From Scilla litardierei (lineage: Eukaryota > Streptophyta > Magnoliopsida > Asparagales > Asparagaceae): a stretch of 64,000 nt of DNA. This document shows positions 1-13,201 of the stretch, piece by piece. The stretch is taken from contig CM061139.1 of NCBI GenBank assembly GCA_030789695.1, forward strand, positions 4,975,878 through 5,039,877, written 5' to 3'. Under the pieces are notes generated by a model. The model was not told the origin of the DNA. It searched no databases and worked only from the letters and a program-made list of their open reading frames with translations. The translations under genes and the position numbers were made by a program. The stretch's first letter is position 1, and each line of letters starts with the position of its first letter.

Positions 1-285
1 TCTAAACTAGCTCCAAACACAATTTCAACTAATTTGGACATGTTTTGCACATGCATCAAGTGGTTGAAAACTTAGCCGATTTTATAACTATTCAAAAACA
101 TCGATTTTGCAACCACTTGATGCATAGGCAAAACATGTCCAAATTAGTTGAAATTGTGTTTGGAGCTAGTTTAGACATGTTAGAAAACATCCAACGGTCA
201 GATTTTCTATTTACATTGTCTAGCTTTAAATTCCACTTGGATGGATCCGCATGTTTGATCCATCCGAATAGATCCTAATCAACCT
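1..285. mobile_element. Foldback MITE-like element, cut by the window edge
   Basis: Bases 1-71 and about 103-173 are inverted copies of each other: TAAACTAGCTCCAAACAC at the left pairs with its complement ending near 173, around a spacer of about 30 bp. Sequence after 173 probably pairs with sequence left of the window, so the element is incomplete here. The organisation (a TGTTTTGC-type block next to the loop, then 'caacggtcagat'-type sequence further out) resembles the foldback at 396-783. The short ORF running through it is not considered a gene. Confidence 0.6.
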
Positions 286-295
286 CTATACATAC

Positions 296-378
<83 letters not shown>

Positions 379-395
379 ATATGTATATATATATG
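286..395. repeat. TACA / TA microsatellite
   Basis: About five CATA units run into a long (TA)n tract, with a short imperfect TATATGATATATGTATAT tail. It lies directly between the two foldback elements. Confidence 0.95.
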
Positions 396-783
396 AGGAG
401 GGATCAAATGACCCCCAAAAATAACCCCCAAAAATGACCCCCTATCAAAAATCCTATACCCCCCATTTTTTCGGAAGATCCGAACCGTTCATCTTGATCT
501 CTACCATCTAAATACACGACCCACCAATTTTCAATCCGATCCCATGTGTTTTGCATGTTCATCCATCCGACCCAAATTTAACGGTTTCGCATGAACAGAA
601 CTTTTGCGAATGGTTGATGAACAGGCAAAACACATGGGATCGGGTTGAAAATTGGTGGGTCATGTATTTAGAGGATGGAGATCAAGATGAACGGTTCGGA
701 TCTTCCAAAAAAATGGGGGGTATAGGATTTTTGATAGGGGGTCATTTTTGGGGGTTATTTTTGGGGGGTCATTTGATCCCACC
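396..783. mobile_element. Foldback MITE with ~165-bp terminal inverted repeats
   Basis: The left terminus AGGAGGGATCAAATGACC and the right terminus GGTCATTTGATCCCACCT are inverted copies. The pairing continues almost without gaps for about 165 bp per arm (396-560 against 620-783), leaving a loop of about 60 bp. The outer part of each arm is C/A-rich on one strand (runs of ACCCCCAAAAAT). It sits inside a TA microsatellite, which fits insertion at TA, although the exact target duplication cannot be resolved in the TA run. The 104-aa ORF through the right arm is a by-product. Confidence 0.85.
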
Positions 784-887
784 TATATATATATATATAT
801 ATGATATATGTATATATGTATATGATATATGTATGTGTGTGTGGGTCGTGGGAGGGGAGGGGTGAGTAAAGATAGATAATGTAATAT
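784..887. repeat. TA/TG microsatellite and G-rich spacer
   Basis: TA and TATG repeats to about 836 are followed by a GGGAGGGGAGGGG run and about 30 bp of unique sequence. Homology between the palindrome arms starts abruptly at 888. Confidence 0.8.
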
Positions 888-1159
888 ATGTTATCATGGG
901 TTATTGGATAAGAGTTTTTGGATAAGAGAAATTGGTTATGTGTTTTGTTGTATGTGGATATGTGTATTGTTGTATAAGAGATTTTGGTTAAGATGTAATG
1001 GATAAGAGATAATGGATAAGAGATTTTGGTTATGTGTAATTGGGTGTGTTGTTTGTAGAGATTTGGTTATGTGTAATTGGGTTTGAGAAATTGAGATATG
1101 AGAAATTGGGAAATTAAGATTGTGTAAATGGGTTTAAGAAATCATTGTTTTTAAAATTT

Positions 1160-1650
1160 TGAACTCAAAAATTCAAACTTCCCTTCACCTCTGCTCGAAT
1201 TGGGAGGGAAATAATTTTGATCCCATCACACTTGAGAGGGAAATATTTTAGATCACATCATGGCTTGAAGAACATATCTTCTTTGAGCGCCAAAAGAAAG
1301 CAGTGCACGGCTTGAAGAACATCACGGTTTGAGCTCACGCCAAAAGGAAGCACAAACTTCCCTCAACACCATCATCTTCTACCTCAGCTCAAGCCCCCTC
1401 TTCTACCTCAGCTCCTCCAGCTCAACAACACGTCACGGTTTGAGCTCCCTCAACGCCAACAACTCATCTTTTCTTTTAATCTTTTCTTTTAATTTATTTC
1501 ACCCTCAAATTTTTTAATTTATCCTCATATTTCAGCTGTTTGAGCTCATGGCCTCAGCAACTAAACCCTTTGTGAGCTTTGTGAGGTTGAGAGCTTCATC
1601 ACGTCATCTGCACCTCACCCGTTGATCAGTTTGAGAGAATTGGTAAGATT
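1160..1650 (+). other. AC-rich block, possible leader exon (left arm)
   Basis: This block is less AT-rich than its surroundings, contains repeated CACGGYTTGAGCTC and CTTGAAGAACATC words, and carries a small serine-rich ORF (1329-1517) that is also present in the other arm. It ends at GAGAATTG followed by GTAAGATTCC, a plausible splice donor, and the same GATCAGTTTGAGAGAATTGG block recurs near 5808. It could be the 5' exon of the Helitron transcript, with the word-repeat region as intron. I see no convincing protein, and the ATG near 1548 is ACG in the other arm. Confidence 0.3.
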
Positions 1651-4600
1651 CCAAGATTATCACTCAATTTTAACAGGACAAAGCTTGAAATTTTAACAGG
1701 ACAAAGCTAAAAAAATTAATTTTAACTTGCAAAATCTTGAAATTGTTAAGCTTGAAAATTTTGAATGTTGGGTTTAGCAATTACACACACATGTACTTGC
1801 TACTCAATGTTGGTTCTTCATATGCAAATTGTCAGGATTGCAACTCAATGTTGGTTAATGGGATATGAGCTCTTCATATACATGTGTAATTGCTACTCAA
1901 TGTTGGTTAATTTTCATATGCATTGCTAATAATATAAATTAATTTTTGAATGTTGGGTTTAGCAATTTTTGAATCTTGAAATGTGAATGTTACTCTTGAA
2001 ATATGAATGTTAATCTTGAAAGAAATTGTTGGGTTTAGCAAAATATTAATATGACATATATTAATTTTTGAATGTTAATCTTGAAATAATATGCATATCA
2101 GTTTTTTGAATGTTGGGTTTAGCAATTACACACACATGTACTTGCTACTCAATGTTGGTTAATTGGTGAGCTCTTCATATGCAAATTGTCAGGATTGCTA
2201 CTCAATGTTGGTTAATGGGATATGAGCTCTTCCTATACATGTGTAATTGCTACTCAATGTTGGTAAATTTTCATATGCATTGCTAATAACATAAAATAAT
2301 TTTTGAATGTTGGGTTTAGCAATTTTTGAATCTTGAAATATGAATGTTAATCTTGAAAGAAATTGTTGGGTTTAGCAAAATATTAACAGGACATATATTA
2401 ATTTTTGAATGTTGGGTTTGAGTGATAATCTTGAAATTGATGAAAGAATATTAACAGGACAAAGCTTGAGTTTGAAATTGATGAAAGCTTGAGTTTGAAA
2501 TTGAGTTTGAAATTGAGTTTGCAATTGAGTTTGCAATTGAAAGAATATTTCAGTCAATATTAATTGCTATTTCATTTGATGATATTCTTGATATTCTACT
2601 TATTCTAAATGTTACTTTCTAATTTTCATATGCATTGTCCTGTTAGCTATTCTAAATGATATTCTTGATATTCTTGATGTCCTGTTAGCTTCATAATGCT
2701 AATCTTCATATGCATTGCTAATAACAGGACAATTGGTAAGCTCTTCATATGCAAATTGGTACTCTTCATATGCAAATTGGTGGCTAATCTTCATAATGCT
2801 ACTCTTCACTGATAACTCACTTCACTGATAGCTCTTCATATGCAAATTGGTGAGCTTTTATTCCAAGCTTTTACTGAATACATACTTTGAAGTATTCCAA
2901 GATAATAACACTTTGAAGTATAACATGAGATTGCTGAAAAATATAATTCTCTCACTTTGAGTGTTATTACAGCTTTAAAATTGATTGAGTGTTATGTGTA
3001 ATCTTCATATGTAAAATTGATTAACTGTAAACATTGAGTGTTAAGTTAACTCAATGAACTTGCTACTGATTTTGCAAAAGAATGTTGCTATTGGTTTACA
3101 GGACCAGCATATATGAAATATTTACTTTCATTCATCACTATATGAACTTGCTACTGATTTTGCAAAAGAATGTTTACAGGACACAGGTTGAAATTAATGA
3201 ACATTCTACTGATGAATGTTTACCTGGATATATTGATGATGAACTTGCAAATTTTTAAGAATGATGAACGTGCAAATTAAGAATGCTGAACTTGCAAATT
3301 AAGAATGATGAACTTAAAAATTAAGAATGATTTTGAGACTGATGAACTTGCAAATTAAGTTCATCATTCTTAAAAATTACCATGCAAATTTTGAGAATGA
3401 TTTTTAAAAATTTCATTCAACTTGCTACTGGTTTCAATTAATGAACTTGCTACTGATCAACCTGGATATATGAATGTTAAAAATTAATTTGCAACATTCT
3501 TTTCATCATTCTTAAAAATTAATTTCATTCAGGTTTCAATTTCATTCAGTGACCAGCATATATGAACTTGCTACTAATTTTGCAAAAGAATGTCGGGTTA
3601 AAAAGAATGGATTTTGCAACCTTGCAAGTTCAATTTAATGGATTTTGCAAATAATATGCTAAACCCAGCATATATGAACTTGTTACTGATAATATGCATT
3701 GTTATCAAGTATCAAACTAAAAACTAAAAACTTGCAGAAAACTAAATAATATGATGCGTATCAAACTTGCAAAATCACGTTACGTTTGAATGTTGGGTTT
3801 AGCATATTATTTGAATTTTTTTCCTGAAATTTTTGCAAGCATATATGAAGTTGATAACATTCAAAATAGGTGAGTATTTTGTCTATGAAGTTTTGTATAT
3901 GAGATCAGTGTAACTTTCATATAACTTTCAATATGGCATTATAAACTTCATATACAAAATTGTTTATGAGACTTTTGTATATGGTTATGAGATTTCATTT
4001 TATATCTCTGAAATTTTTGGGTAAGAGAGTGAAATTTCATTCTCAAAATTTCATATCATTTTTGGATAAGACACTGAAATTTCATTCTCAAAATTTCATA
4101 TCATTTTTACAGGACACTGAAATGCAATATTCATTGAAGGCTATAGTGCATGGATTGTAAGCATATCAAGGTTTTCAAGGTTTTGAAACGGAAATTGGAA
4201 GGCTATACTTGAAATCCAGGTTACACTTGAAATCCAATTTCATTCTCAACATTCTCAAAATTCTCAAAATTTCAGTGTCATGTTTGTGTACTCTTGCCTG
4301 GATTATAAGTTTTGAAATTGGATAACAGGACTTAAGTTTGAAAACCTTGATGAGCAATGTCCGTTTGTGTACTCTTGCCTGGATTGTGCATGAATAAATA
4401 TTTGCAATACATGGATAAATTTGCAATACAAGTTTAGTATTCTCACCTGTGTATGCATGGATAATACACATTGTAAGCATGTGTAGTATTCTCACCTATG
4501 TGTAAAATTTCTAGATGTTTTTAAATAATAGTTGAGAATATATAATTTTTTGTCCATGTGCTAATGAATTGAGATGTTTGCAAAAAAACATTAACAAAAA

Positions 4601-7000
4601 TTTAGATAATTGGTTATGAATTGGTTTGAGAGAATTGGTTATGAATTGGTTATGAATTTAGAGAATTGGTTATAAATTTCTGTCCATGTGCCAATACATT
4701 CACTTGATTGAGTTTGAGATAATTGGTCATGAATGCATAGGGATGTAAATAGGAATGAGCTTGCTATTTTGCAATGGATGAGCTTGCAAAATTTTATCCT
4801 GTTGACTTGCAAGCTCAACAAAATAGCAAGCTTTTTCAACAGGATATATGAATGGCTGAGCTTGATGAAGACTGATGGTGTTTATATAAACAGGATATAT
4901 GAACATGATATATGAGTGACTTGAGAAATTTAATATCTCAAGTCACTCAAACATATCATATTTCTGAGTTATATTTCTGAGTAATATCATTCACTCAAAC
5001 ATATCTCAAGTCACTCAGAATGATTTAAAATTTCAAGGCTAATCTTCAAGCTGTGACTTCATTTTCTAATAGCATTTTTGATAACTTGATAACTTGAGAT
5101 ATGTTTGAGTGATATTTCTGAGTGATATTTCTCAAGTTATCAAGTTGAGAAATATTCTAATAGCATTGTCCTGTGAATTCATTTTCTAACTTGAATATAG
5201 TTTGGAACTTGAAATTTTCAACCCAATTATAAAAATCTTCAAGTTGAAATGAAATCTTCAAGGTGTAATTTTCAACCCTAATGAAAATGAAGGCTAATAT
5301 GATTAAGCTGAAAGAAGATTTCACAGCTTGAAGATTTCACTGCTCTTGAGATAGCCTTCAGTTTAAAATGCTATCAAAAATGCTATTTTCAGTGAATTCT
5401 CCTTGAGATATTTTTGAATATCACCCTATTCATAGTTATCAAAAATGATATAAATTTCATTTGCAAATTCCACAAATATGATATAAATGAAAATGCTATT
5501 TATCTCAAGAGCACTGAAAATATCTCAAGAGCAGTGAAATCTTCATATTAAACTGATGGCTAATCTTCAAGCTGTGAATTCATTTTCTAATAGCATTTTT
5601 GATAACTTGATAACTTGAGATATGTTTGAGTGATATTTCTGAGTGATATTCTCAAGTTATCAAGTTGAGAATTCACTGAAATATTTAATGAGATATTTTC
5701 AACCCTATAATTTAAATTTCAGTTGGGTGTAATTTTCAGTGTAGTTGGGTGTAATTTTCATTAAGCTTTCATGTGTAATTGCGTGTAATTTTCAACCCTC
5801 ACCCCTTGATCAGTTTGAGAGAATTGGTGAGCTTTTATTCCAAGATTATAGAGCTTTTATTTCAAGATTCCAAGAATGATGAAAAAATTGAGCTTGAGTT
5901 TGCAATTGAGTTTGAAATTGCTGAAAGAAGACTGAAAATATTTGCAACCAATATTAACAGGACAATGATAGGCAAAAAAACTGAAATTGCTGATGTTTGC
6001 TGATGTTGAATAGGAATTTTGAGAATGGATGAGCTTAACAGGACATGAGCTTGCTATTGAGAGGAAGTGATGAAGCTCAATCATATTGGTTATTCAGTCT
6101 ACTTTATCATTGTCCTGTTAAGAAGTGATGAAAGAGATGTGTGCAGTCATAGTAACAGTGTCCTATTAAGCTATGACTCAGAGTTTGAGATAGCAAATTG
6201 GGATGATATTCAAAAAATGTGTATTGTTGAAAGAGATGAGAGGAATATTGCTGAAAAACTGAGTACTTAAATTTTTTTGAATATCCCAGTTTGAACATGA
6301 ATTGGGATGATATTTATCAAGTTATATTTGGAATTATTTTGGCTTATTATACAAAGATATTGGCTTCCAAAGATATTGGCTTATTATGTTCTTTGGAATT
6401 ATTCAAAGATAAATATCAATATTTGAGAATGAACATAATTCCAAAGATAAATATCAATATTGATCAACTCTGAAACTGGGAGGATTCATTCTCAATTAGA
6501 AACTGGGAGTGTTCATTCTCAAAATGAACATATTCACCCAATCCCAAACTGGGATTATTTTAATTGAACATCTAACATATTCTCAAAATGAACATCTAAT
6601 ACATCTCTATGCATTCTATGGATATGAATGCATAGGGATGTATTGTTTATGAATCAGAGTTTGAGATAGCAAGCTCATGTCCTGAAAGAAGTCTTCAGCA
6701 AGAGAGTGAGAATAAAGTAGACTGAAAGAAGTCTTCATCAATCTTCTTCTACCTCTTAACAGGACAATGATATGCAAGCAAAACTGAAATTTTGAGAATG
6801 AGATTTTAATATTTATTGTTGAAGGCAATATTTACAGGACACTGGAATAAAGTAGGAATAAAGTTTTGAAGTGATGAAAGCAGACTGAATAACCAATATA
6901 GTGACTATCAATCATGTGATGTTTAAAATTTATATAAACTCAAAAGTATATAGTTTGCATAGAGTGCTGTTTGAGATAAAAGTATCAAGAATATCAAATT
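1651..7000. repeat. AT-rich word-repeat region, left arm
   Basis: There is no gene here. The region is assembled from a small set of words repeated in changing order: TGAATGTTGGGTTTAGCAA, CTTCATATGCAAATTGG, CTACTCAATGTTGGTTAA, AACAGGACAAAGC, TCTCAAGTTATCAAGTT, GAATGATGAACTTGCAAATTAAG and TGAGAATGAAATT among others. The short word AACAGGAC or TACAGGAC occurs more than a dozen times. Short ORFs here (60-106 aa) are poor in composition and change between the arms. Confidence 0.8.
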
Positions 7001-7163
7001 TCACCCGTGTGACAATGGCAACATAAAAGGAATCACAATGACACAATTTTTGAACAAGATGATGAACCATCAGCCAGGTTATTATCCACTTGACTGTGCC
7101 AAACATCTAATATACGCTAATAATGTATTTTAATTGTAATTAGTTTGGGTTTAATTTGGATAG

Positions 7164-8758
7164 GGCTTCAGCTCAACGCAGTAGGAGAGAACGAGAACAA
7201 GAACAACGAAACATATCTCACACTCTGACTTCTGATGGTGTACTTGATATACCTCAAATAAAACCAGCCGTGACAACTTCTCCGGTTGAACAAGAAGATT
7301 CTGTCTCAGCCTCGCGTAACGATATGATTTCCGGACAAGTTCCTGGACCATCTGTCAGGTCATTATCAACCCGACTGTACATAAAATCTTTTCTCCTCCC
7401 ATGTATTTTAGTTGTGTTTATTTTTGTGTGTAAATTTGGATAGGGCTTTAGCCCAACGCAAAAGGAGAGAACGAGAACAAGAACAACAAAACATATGTCA
7501 CGCTCTGACTTCTGAAGGTGTACTTGATATACCTCAAATAACACCAGCCATGACAACTTCTCCGGTTGAACACGAAGATGTTGTCTCAGCCTCGCGTAAC
7601 GAAATGATTTTCGGACAAGTTCCTGGACCATTTGTCAGGTCATTATCAACCCGACTGTACATAAAATATTTTCTCCTCCAATGTATTTTAGTTGTGTTTA
7701 TTTTTGTGTTTAAATTTGGATATGGCTTTAGCCCAACGGAAAAGGAGAGAACGAGAACAAGAACAATGAAACATATCTCACGCTCTGACTTCTGACGGTG
7801 TACTTGATATACCTCAAATAACACCAGCCGTGACAACTTCTCCGGTTGAACATGAAGATGCTGTCTCAGCCTCGCGTAACGATATGATTTTCGGACAAGT
7901 TCCTGGACCATCTGTAAGGTCATTATCAACCCGACTGTACATAAAATATTTTCTCCTCCAATGTATTTTAGTTGTGTTTATTTTTGTGTTTAAATTTGGA
8001 TAGGGCTTTAGCCCAACGCAAAAGGAGAGAACGAGAACAAGAACAACGAAACATATCTCACGCTCTGACTTCTGACGGTGTACTTGATATATCTCAAATA
8101 ACACTAGCCGTGACAACTTCTCCGGTTGAACACGAAGATGCTGTCTCAGCCTCGCGTAACGATATGATTTCCGGACAAGTTCCTGGACCATCTGTCAGGT
8201 CATTATCAACCCGACTGTACATAAAATATTTTCTCCTCCAATGTATTTTAGTTGTGTTTATTTTTGTGTTTAAATTTAGATAGGGCTTTAGCCCAACGCA
8301 AAAGGAGAGAACGAGAACAAGAACAACGAAACATATCTCACGCTCTGACTTCTGACGGTGTACTTGATATATCTCAAATTACACCAGCCGTGACAACTTC
8401 TCCGGTTGAACAAGAAGATGTTGTCTCAGCCTCGCGTAACGATATGATTTTCGGACAAGTTCCTGGACCATCTGTCAGGTCATGATCAACCCGACTGTAC
8501 ATAAAATATTTTCTCATCCCATGTATTTTAGTTGTGTTTATTTTTGTGTTTAAATTTGGATAGGGCTTTAGCTCAACGCAAAAGGAGAGAACGAGAACAA
8601 ATACAAGCAAACACATCTCGATATATGACTCCTACCAGTGTACTCGATATGCCTCAAAGCACATATGCAATACCAACATCTCCCGTTGAACATGAAGATG
8701 AGGTCTCAGCCTCGCACAACGATACGATGTGTGTTGAAGATGATGAACCATCTGCCAG
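7164..8758 (+). repeat. Six tandem 280-bp exon-plus-intron units, left arm
   Basis: Exons start at 7164, 7444, 7724, 8004, 8284 and 8564, spaced exactly 280 bp. Each exon is 195 bp (65 codons) and each intron 85 bp. The boundaries are GGATAG|GGCTTTAGC at the acceptor and CTGTCAG|GTCATT at the donor. Both junctions have phase 2, so AG+G rebuilds an Arg codon and any number of units can be spliced in frame to each other and to the main exon at 8834. Each unit codes for a basic stretch (RKRREREQEQRN), then a Ser/Thr/Pro-rich segment, then an acidic VEHED stretch. A partial unit ends at the donor at 7077. The acceptor of unit 3 has changed from TAG to TAT. Unit 6 is the most diverged and most like the start of the main exon. 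Confidence 0.9.
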
Positions 8759-8833
8759 GTTATTATTCATAAAAGGTTCTCTGTTTTAATGTAACTTAAT
8801 TTTATTTAATTATTATGGTTTTATTTTGGCTAG

Positions 8834-11800
8834 GTGTTTAGCTCAATGTCAAAGGAGAGAACGAGAAAAAGCTCAACGAAACATATCTCGATATATGACT
8901 CCTATCTGTATACCTCAAATAACACTTGGATTAACAACTTCTCCAGTTGAACAAGAAGACGCTGGCTCATCCTCGATCTTCCGATATCGGTCAACTCATC
9001 ATGGCTCTGGTCCACCAACTCAGGTTGATTTTGGTCGGCACTATCTTGGATTAATGAACATTCCATGCCCTCATTGTTCAGCCTTACACTGGTTGGATGA
9101 ATAGTTGTCGAAGTCAACTTTGAGAACACATCTTTTTGGAACATGTTATTTGCAATGAAAAGTAAAATTGTCGAAACTTAATGAACCCCCTCCAGCACTT
9201 CGAGAATTATATGATGGTGACAGTGAGGCATCAAAATAATTACGAATGTATACTCGGGAGTATAATGCAGCTAATGCATTTATCAGCCTTGGTGTGATAA
9301 TGGATCAAAGATTGATTGCTGGCAGAGTCTCGAACATATTTACTATTCATGGATAATTACGCCATCGAACAGGATCACTTCTGCCACACCCGGATCAAAC
9401 AACAAGTTATTATCAACTTTACATATATGATCCGAATTCTGCTATGGAGTTCCGAAGTAATAGAAATCCATATTTGAGCAAGGATGTCTTACAAATTATT
9501 CAAAAATGTTTATCGGGCATAAACCCATTCATCAAACTATATTGTCAGGCGTATTCTGTTTTATCTCAAGCAGATTCATGTAGTCATGATCTTCCTGTAT
9601 ATCTGCTTTACAATTCAAACAAGGATCGTCGTCGTTATAACCTCCCAACCGTAGATGAGATTGCGGTTATTTTACCTGGCGATGGCTATCGATCTTCCAG
9701 GATGCGAGATATAGTTTTACATCTTCGAGGAAATCATAAATTAATGCAAATCAATGAGACTCATCCTGCATACTTACCAGTACACTACATTTTATTATTT
9801 CCTGATGGTCAGCTTGGATGGGAACCTGAGTTGAAGCAGTGGGATCCAGTTCAAAACATATCCTCAAGTAGACGCCTGACCATGTGTGAGTTTTATAGCT
9901 ACCATCTGTTTGAAAGACAGAACGAGTATTCTTCAATTTTGAGAGCTGAAAAGTTATTCCAGGTGTTCATAGTTGATGCTTGGGCAGCAATTGAGAAACA
10001 TCGTTTGACATTCATCAAACTTAATCAACGAAAACTCTGCTCAGAGCTCTATCAGGGTCTTGCAGATATCGATGCATATGCCAGATGTGACCAAATTGGA
10101 CAGCGCATGATACTTCCTTCATCTTTCACTGGCAGTGCACGTTACATGTTTGAAATATTTCAAGACTCGATGGCTATCACACGTTATAACCAGCACCCGG
10201 ATATTTTTCTTACCATGACCGCAAATCCAAAGTGGCCAGAAATTACTTCGGCTCTACTGCCCAATCAAAAGGCTACCGACCATCCAGATTTAGTCGCACA
10301 TGTATTTGAGTTAAAAAGAAAGGCTTTGATGAAGGAGATTGATGGAAATAATTTATTTGGAAAGAAAGTAGCACATGTATTTATAATTGAATTTCATAAA
10401 CGGGATCTTCCACATATGCATGCTCTTTTCTTTCTTCGTGGACCCGATAAGATTCATACATGTGATCAAGTGGATAGAATTGTTTGTGCTGAATTTCCTG
10501 ATCCTGCTCAAGATCCTGCATTATTCGATACTGTGTCAAAATGTATGGTACATGGACCATGTAGTGCTCGAAATCCAAATGCTTCATGTATGGAAAATGG
10601 TAAGTGTACTAAGAAATACCCTCGAAATTATGCAGATGCAACAACCATGGATCGTGATGGATATCCTATTTACCGTCGTCGTAGTAATGGGCATCTATAT
10701 ACTATAAGGGGGCATCAGGTTGATAACCAAGATGTTGTGCTGCACAACAGGTATCTCTCAAGGCGCTTTAACTGCCACATTAATGTCGAAGTTTGTGCTG
10801 GGGTAAGATGTTTGAAGTACATTCATAAGTATATTTATAAAGGTCATGATCGGACCACAATGGTATTGGGAGCAGTAAATGAGATCCAACAATACCTTGA
10901 TGCAAGATATATAGGACCAACTGAGGCAGCCTGGCGAATATTTGAGCATCCTTTGCATCAAGAGATTCCGTCAGTTCAAAGATTGATACTTCATTTACCA
11001 TGGCAACACCGTGTTATTTTTGATCCAGATGAAGATGTAGATGCAATAAGGTCTAGGGCTGATAATGATAAGACAACTTTGACTGAATTTTTTACATGTT
11101 GCGCTTCACATGAGTCTGCACATGATCTCACATATCAAGAATTTACCTAAAAGTTTGTGTGGCATTCGTCAACAAAGGTCTGGACTCCAAGACAATCTGG
11201 ATATGCAATTGGCAGAATGTATTTTGCCTCCCCTAATTCTGGTGAGAGATTTTATCTCGGTTGCTACTAACAGTTGTTAAAGGGCCAACATCGTGGGAAA
11301 ATTTATGCACATTCAATTCTATCGAGTACCCTACATTCAAAGCAACATGTATTGCAAGAGGTCTTCTTGAAGATGATTCCGAGTGGAGACAATGTCTTTC
11401 TGAGGCTTCAATTATGAAAACAGGATATCAATTACGAAGATTGTTTTGTATTATTCTTATCAAATGTTTGCCGATCGACCCCCTTGCACATTTGCGATGA
11501 TCTTCCATATAAAGTACAAACTTTATTTGCAATTTATACCCCAACTCAATGCCAACTTGAAGATTATGGATTATTCCTTATCAATGAATTGCTTGAGGAG
11601 TACGGTAAGTGTCTATGACTTTCCACCAATGTCACTTCCTGCTGGAGATTGGAATGCAATTGTTGGCAATAGATTGTTGTATGAACATCAGGAACTTATA
11701 AATAAGGCTAAACAAATGGATGCTCTAAAAGACATTGATTGCCTCAATGATGCACAACACCATGCTTACATGGCAATTACTTCATTTGTATTTGAAAATA

Positions 11801-13201
11801 TAGGTACTACATTCTTCTTGAGCGGCGGTGCTGGAACTGGAAAGACTTTTTTGTACAATGCACTAGCAACAATGTTGCATAGTCTTGGAAATATAGTTAT
11901 CACCGTCGTGTCATCCGGTATTGCATCATTACTGCTTAGCGGAGGTCGGACTGCACATTCTACATTTCGTATCCCTTTAGATGTGCATGATACTTCAATT
12001 TGTAATTTTAGCAAGCAATCCATGCAAGTTCAATTATTCAGAAAAGTAAAACTTATAATATGGGATGAAATACCTATGCAACATCGGCACTGTGTTGAGG
12101 CAGTGGATCGATCATTACAAGAAATTTGTGATAACCCCAGAGCATTTGGTGGTATTACTGTTGTTCTTGGTGGGGATTTCCGACAAATCTTGCCCGTCAT
12201 ACCAAAGGGGGTTTGAGAAGAAATTGTTGGTGCCTCATTGAGACGATCTATATTATGGTGCTCTGTACAAATTTTAATCTTGGATCAAAATATGCGGTTA
12301 AATAACTCATCTGTTGAGAATGCAAATTTTGCAAAATTTATCTTGGAGGTATTTTATTTCATGCCTAATTTAATTTTACTTACTATTTTTATCTTAGCCA
12401 TTCCTTAACTTAAATTTTATCTATATAATATATTAGGTTGGTACAAATCCTACAGAGGTGGTAGAACTTCCTTCTCATATATTCAGGTGTAAGGATTTAA
12501 ACGAGTTATTACTTCGAATTTATCCGCAGCTTGATATTGAGGGTGCAGTGACTCCGGCATACCTGACTAAACGAATAATTCTGTCTGCACGGAATGATGA
12601 TGTTGCTTTTATAAATGCTGCTGCATTACACATATTTCCAGGACAAAAGATTACGTATCTAGCTGCAGACAGCCGGTCTGAAAATGAAGAAACAGACCCA
12701 ACCATTATAAATCGATATCCAACTGAGTACATAAACTCTTTGGATCTTCCTGGGTTGCCACAATTTAAACTTGATCTTAAGGTGGGTTGTCCTATTATTT
12801 TATTATGAAATATTGCACCAAAAGATGGGCTCTGCAATGGCACTCGATTGATGGTTGTCAGATGTGCATCACGTGTCATTGAAGCTCAAATTTTAAATGG
12901 GGATAATTCCGGTAGTTTTGTGTTTATTCCAAGAATATCTTTTTCACCATCGGCTACAACATTACTATTTCATATGACAAGACGGCAGTTTCCTGTCCGT
13001 GTAACTTATGCCATGACAATTAATAAAGCTCAGAAACAATCTATAAAGTTCGTTGGAGTTGATTTACGGACCCCAGTTTTCAGTCATGGACATCAGTATG
13101 TGGCACTTTCATGGTGCACATCTTTTGATCGTGTATGTGTCCTTCTTCCGGCCGATTCAAATAAAACATTAAACATCGTTTATCCAGATGTTTTGCTATG
13201 A
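8834..13201 (+). pseudogene. Helitron Rep/PIF1-type helicase, left arm, broken
   Basis: Helitron proteins nick and copy DNA through an HUH endonuclease (Rep) domain and unwind it with a PIF1-like helicase. The main exon is 8834-12348. A Helitron_like_N region precedes the HUH motif LPHMH (codons around 10407-10421), and the two-tyrosine motif KYIHKYIYKG lies near 10815-10845. Walker A GGAGTGKT is at 11824-11847, Walker B is IIWDE near 12055, and GGDFRQILP is near 12172. An 88-bp GT-AG intron (12349-12436) leads to the last exon, with the C-terminal helicase motifs and a clean stop at 13199-13201. Lesions compared with the right copy: stops at 9102, 9158, about 9236 and 9354, a TAA at 11148, a 1-nt deletion near 11257, a 23-nt deletion near 11494, and TGA in place of CGA at 12214 and 12806. 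The conserved ALSR near the C-terminus is ALSW. No active protein is expected. Confidence 0.92.

Noticed and set aside
1329..1517. Serine-rich 62-aa ORF as a small protein gene
   Set aside because: It is conserved between the arms only as far as the DNA is; its end differs and there is no initiation context or homology that I can point to.
7164..8758. Regular 280-bp spacing as a CRISPR-like array
   Set aside because: The repeats are 195-bp coding exons with 85-bp introns in a plant transposon gene, and spacers are not unique.
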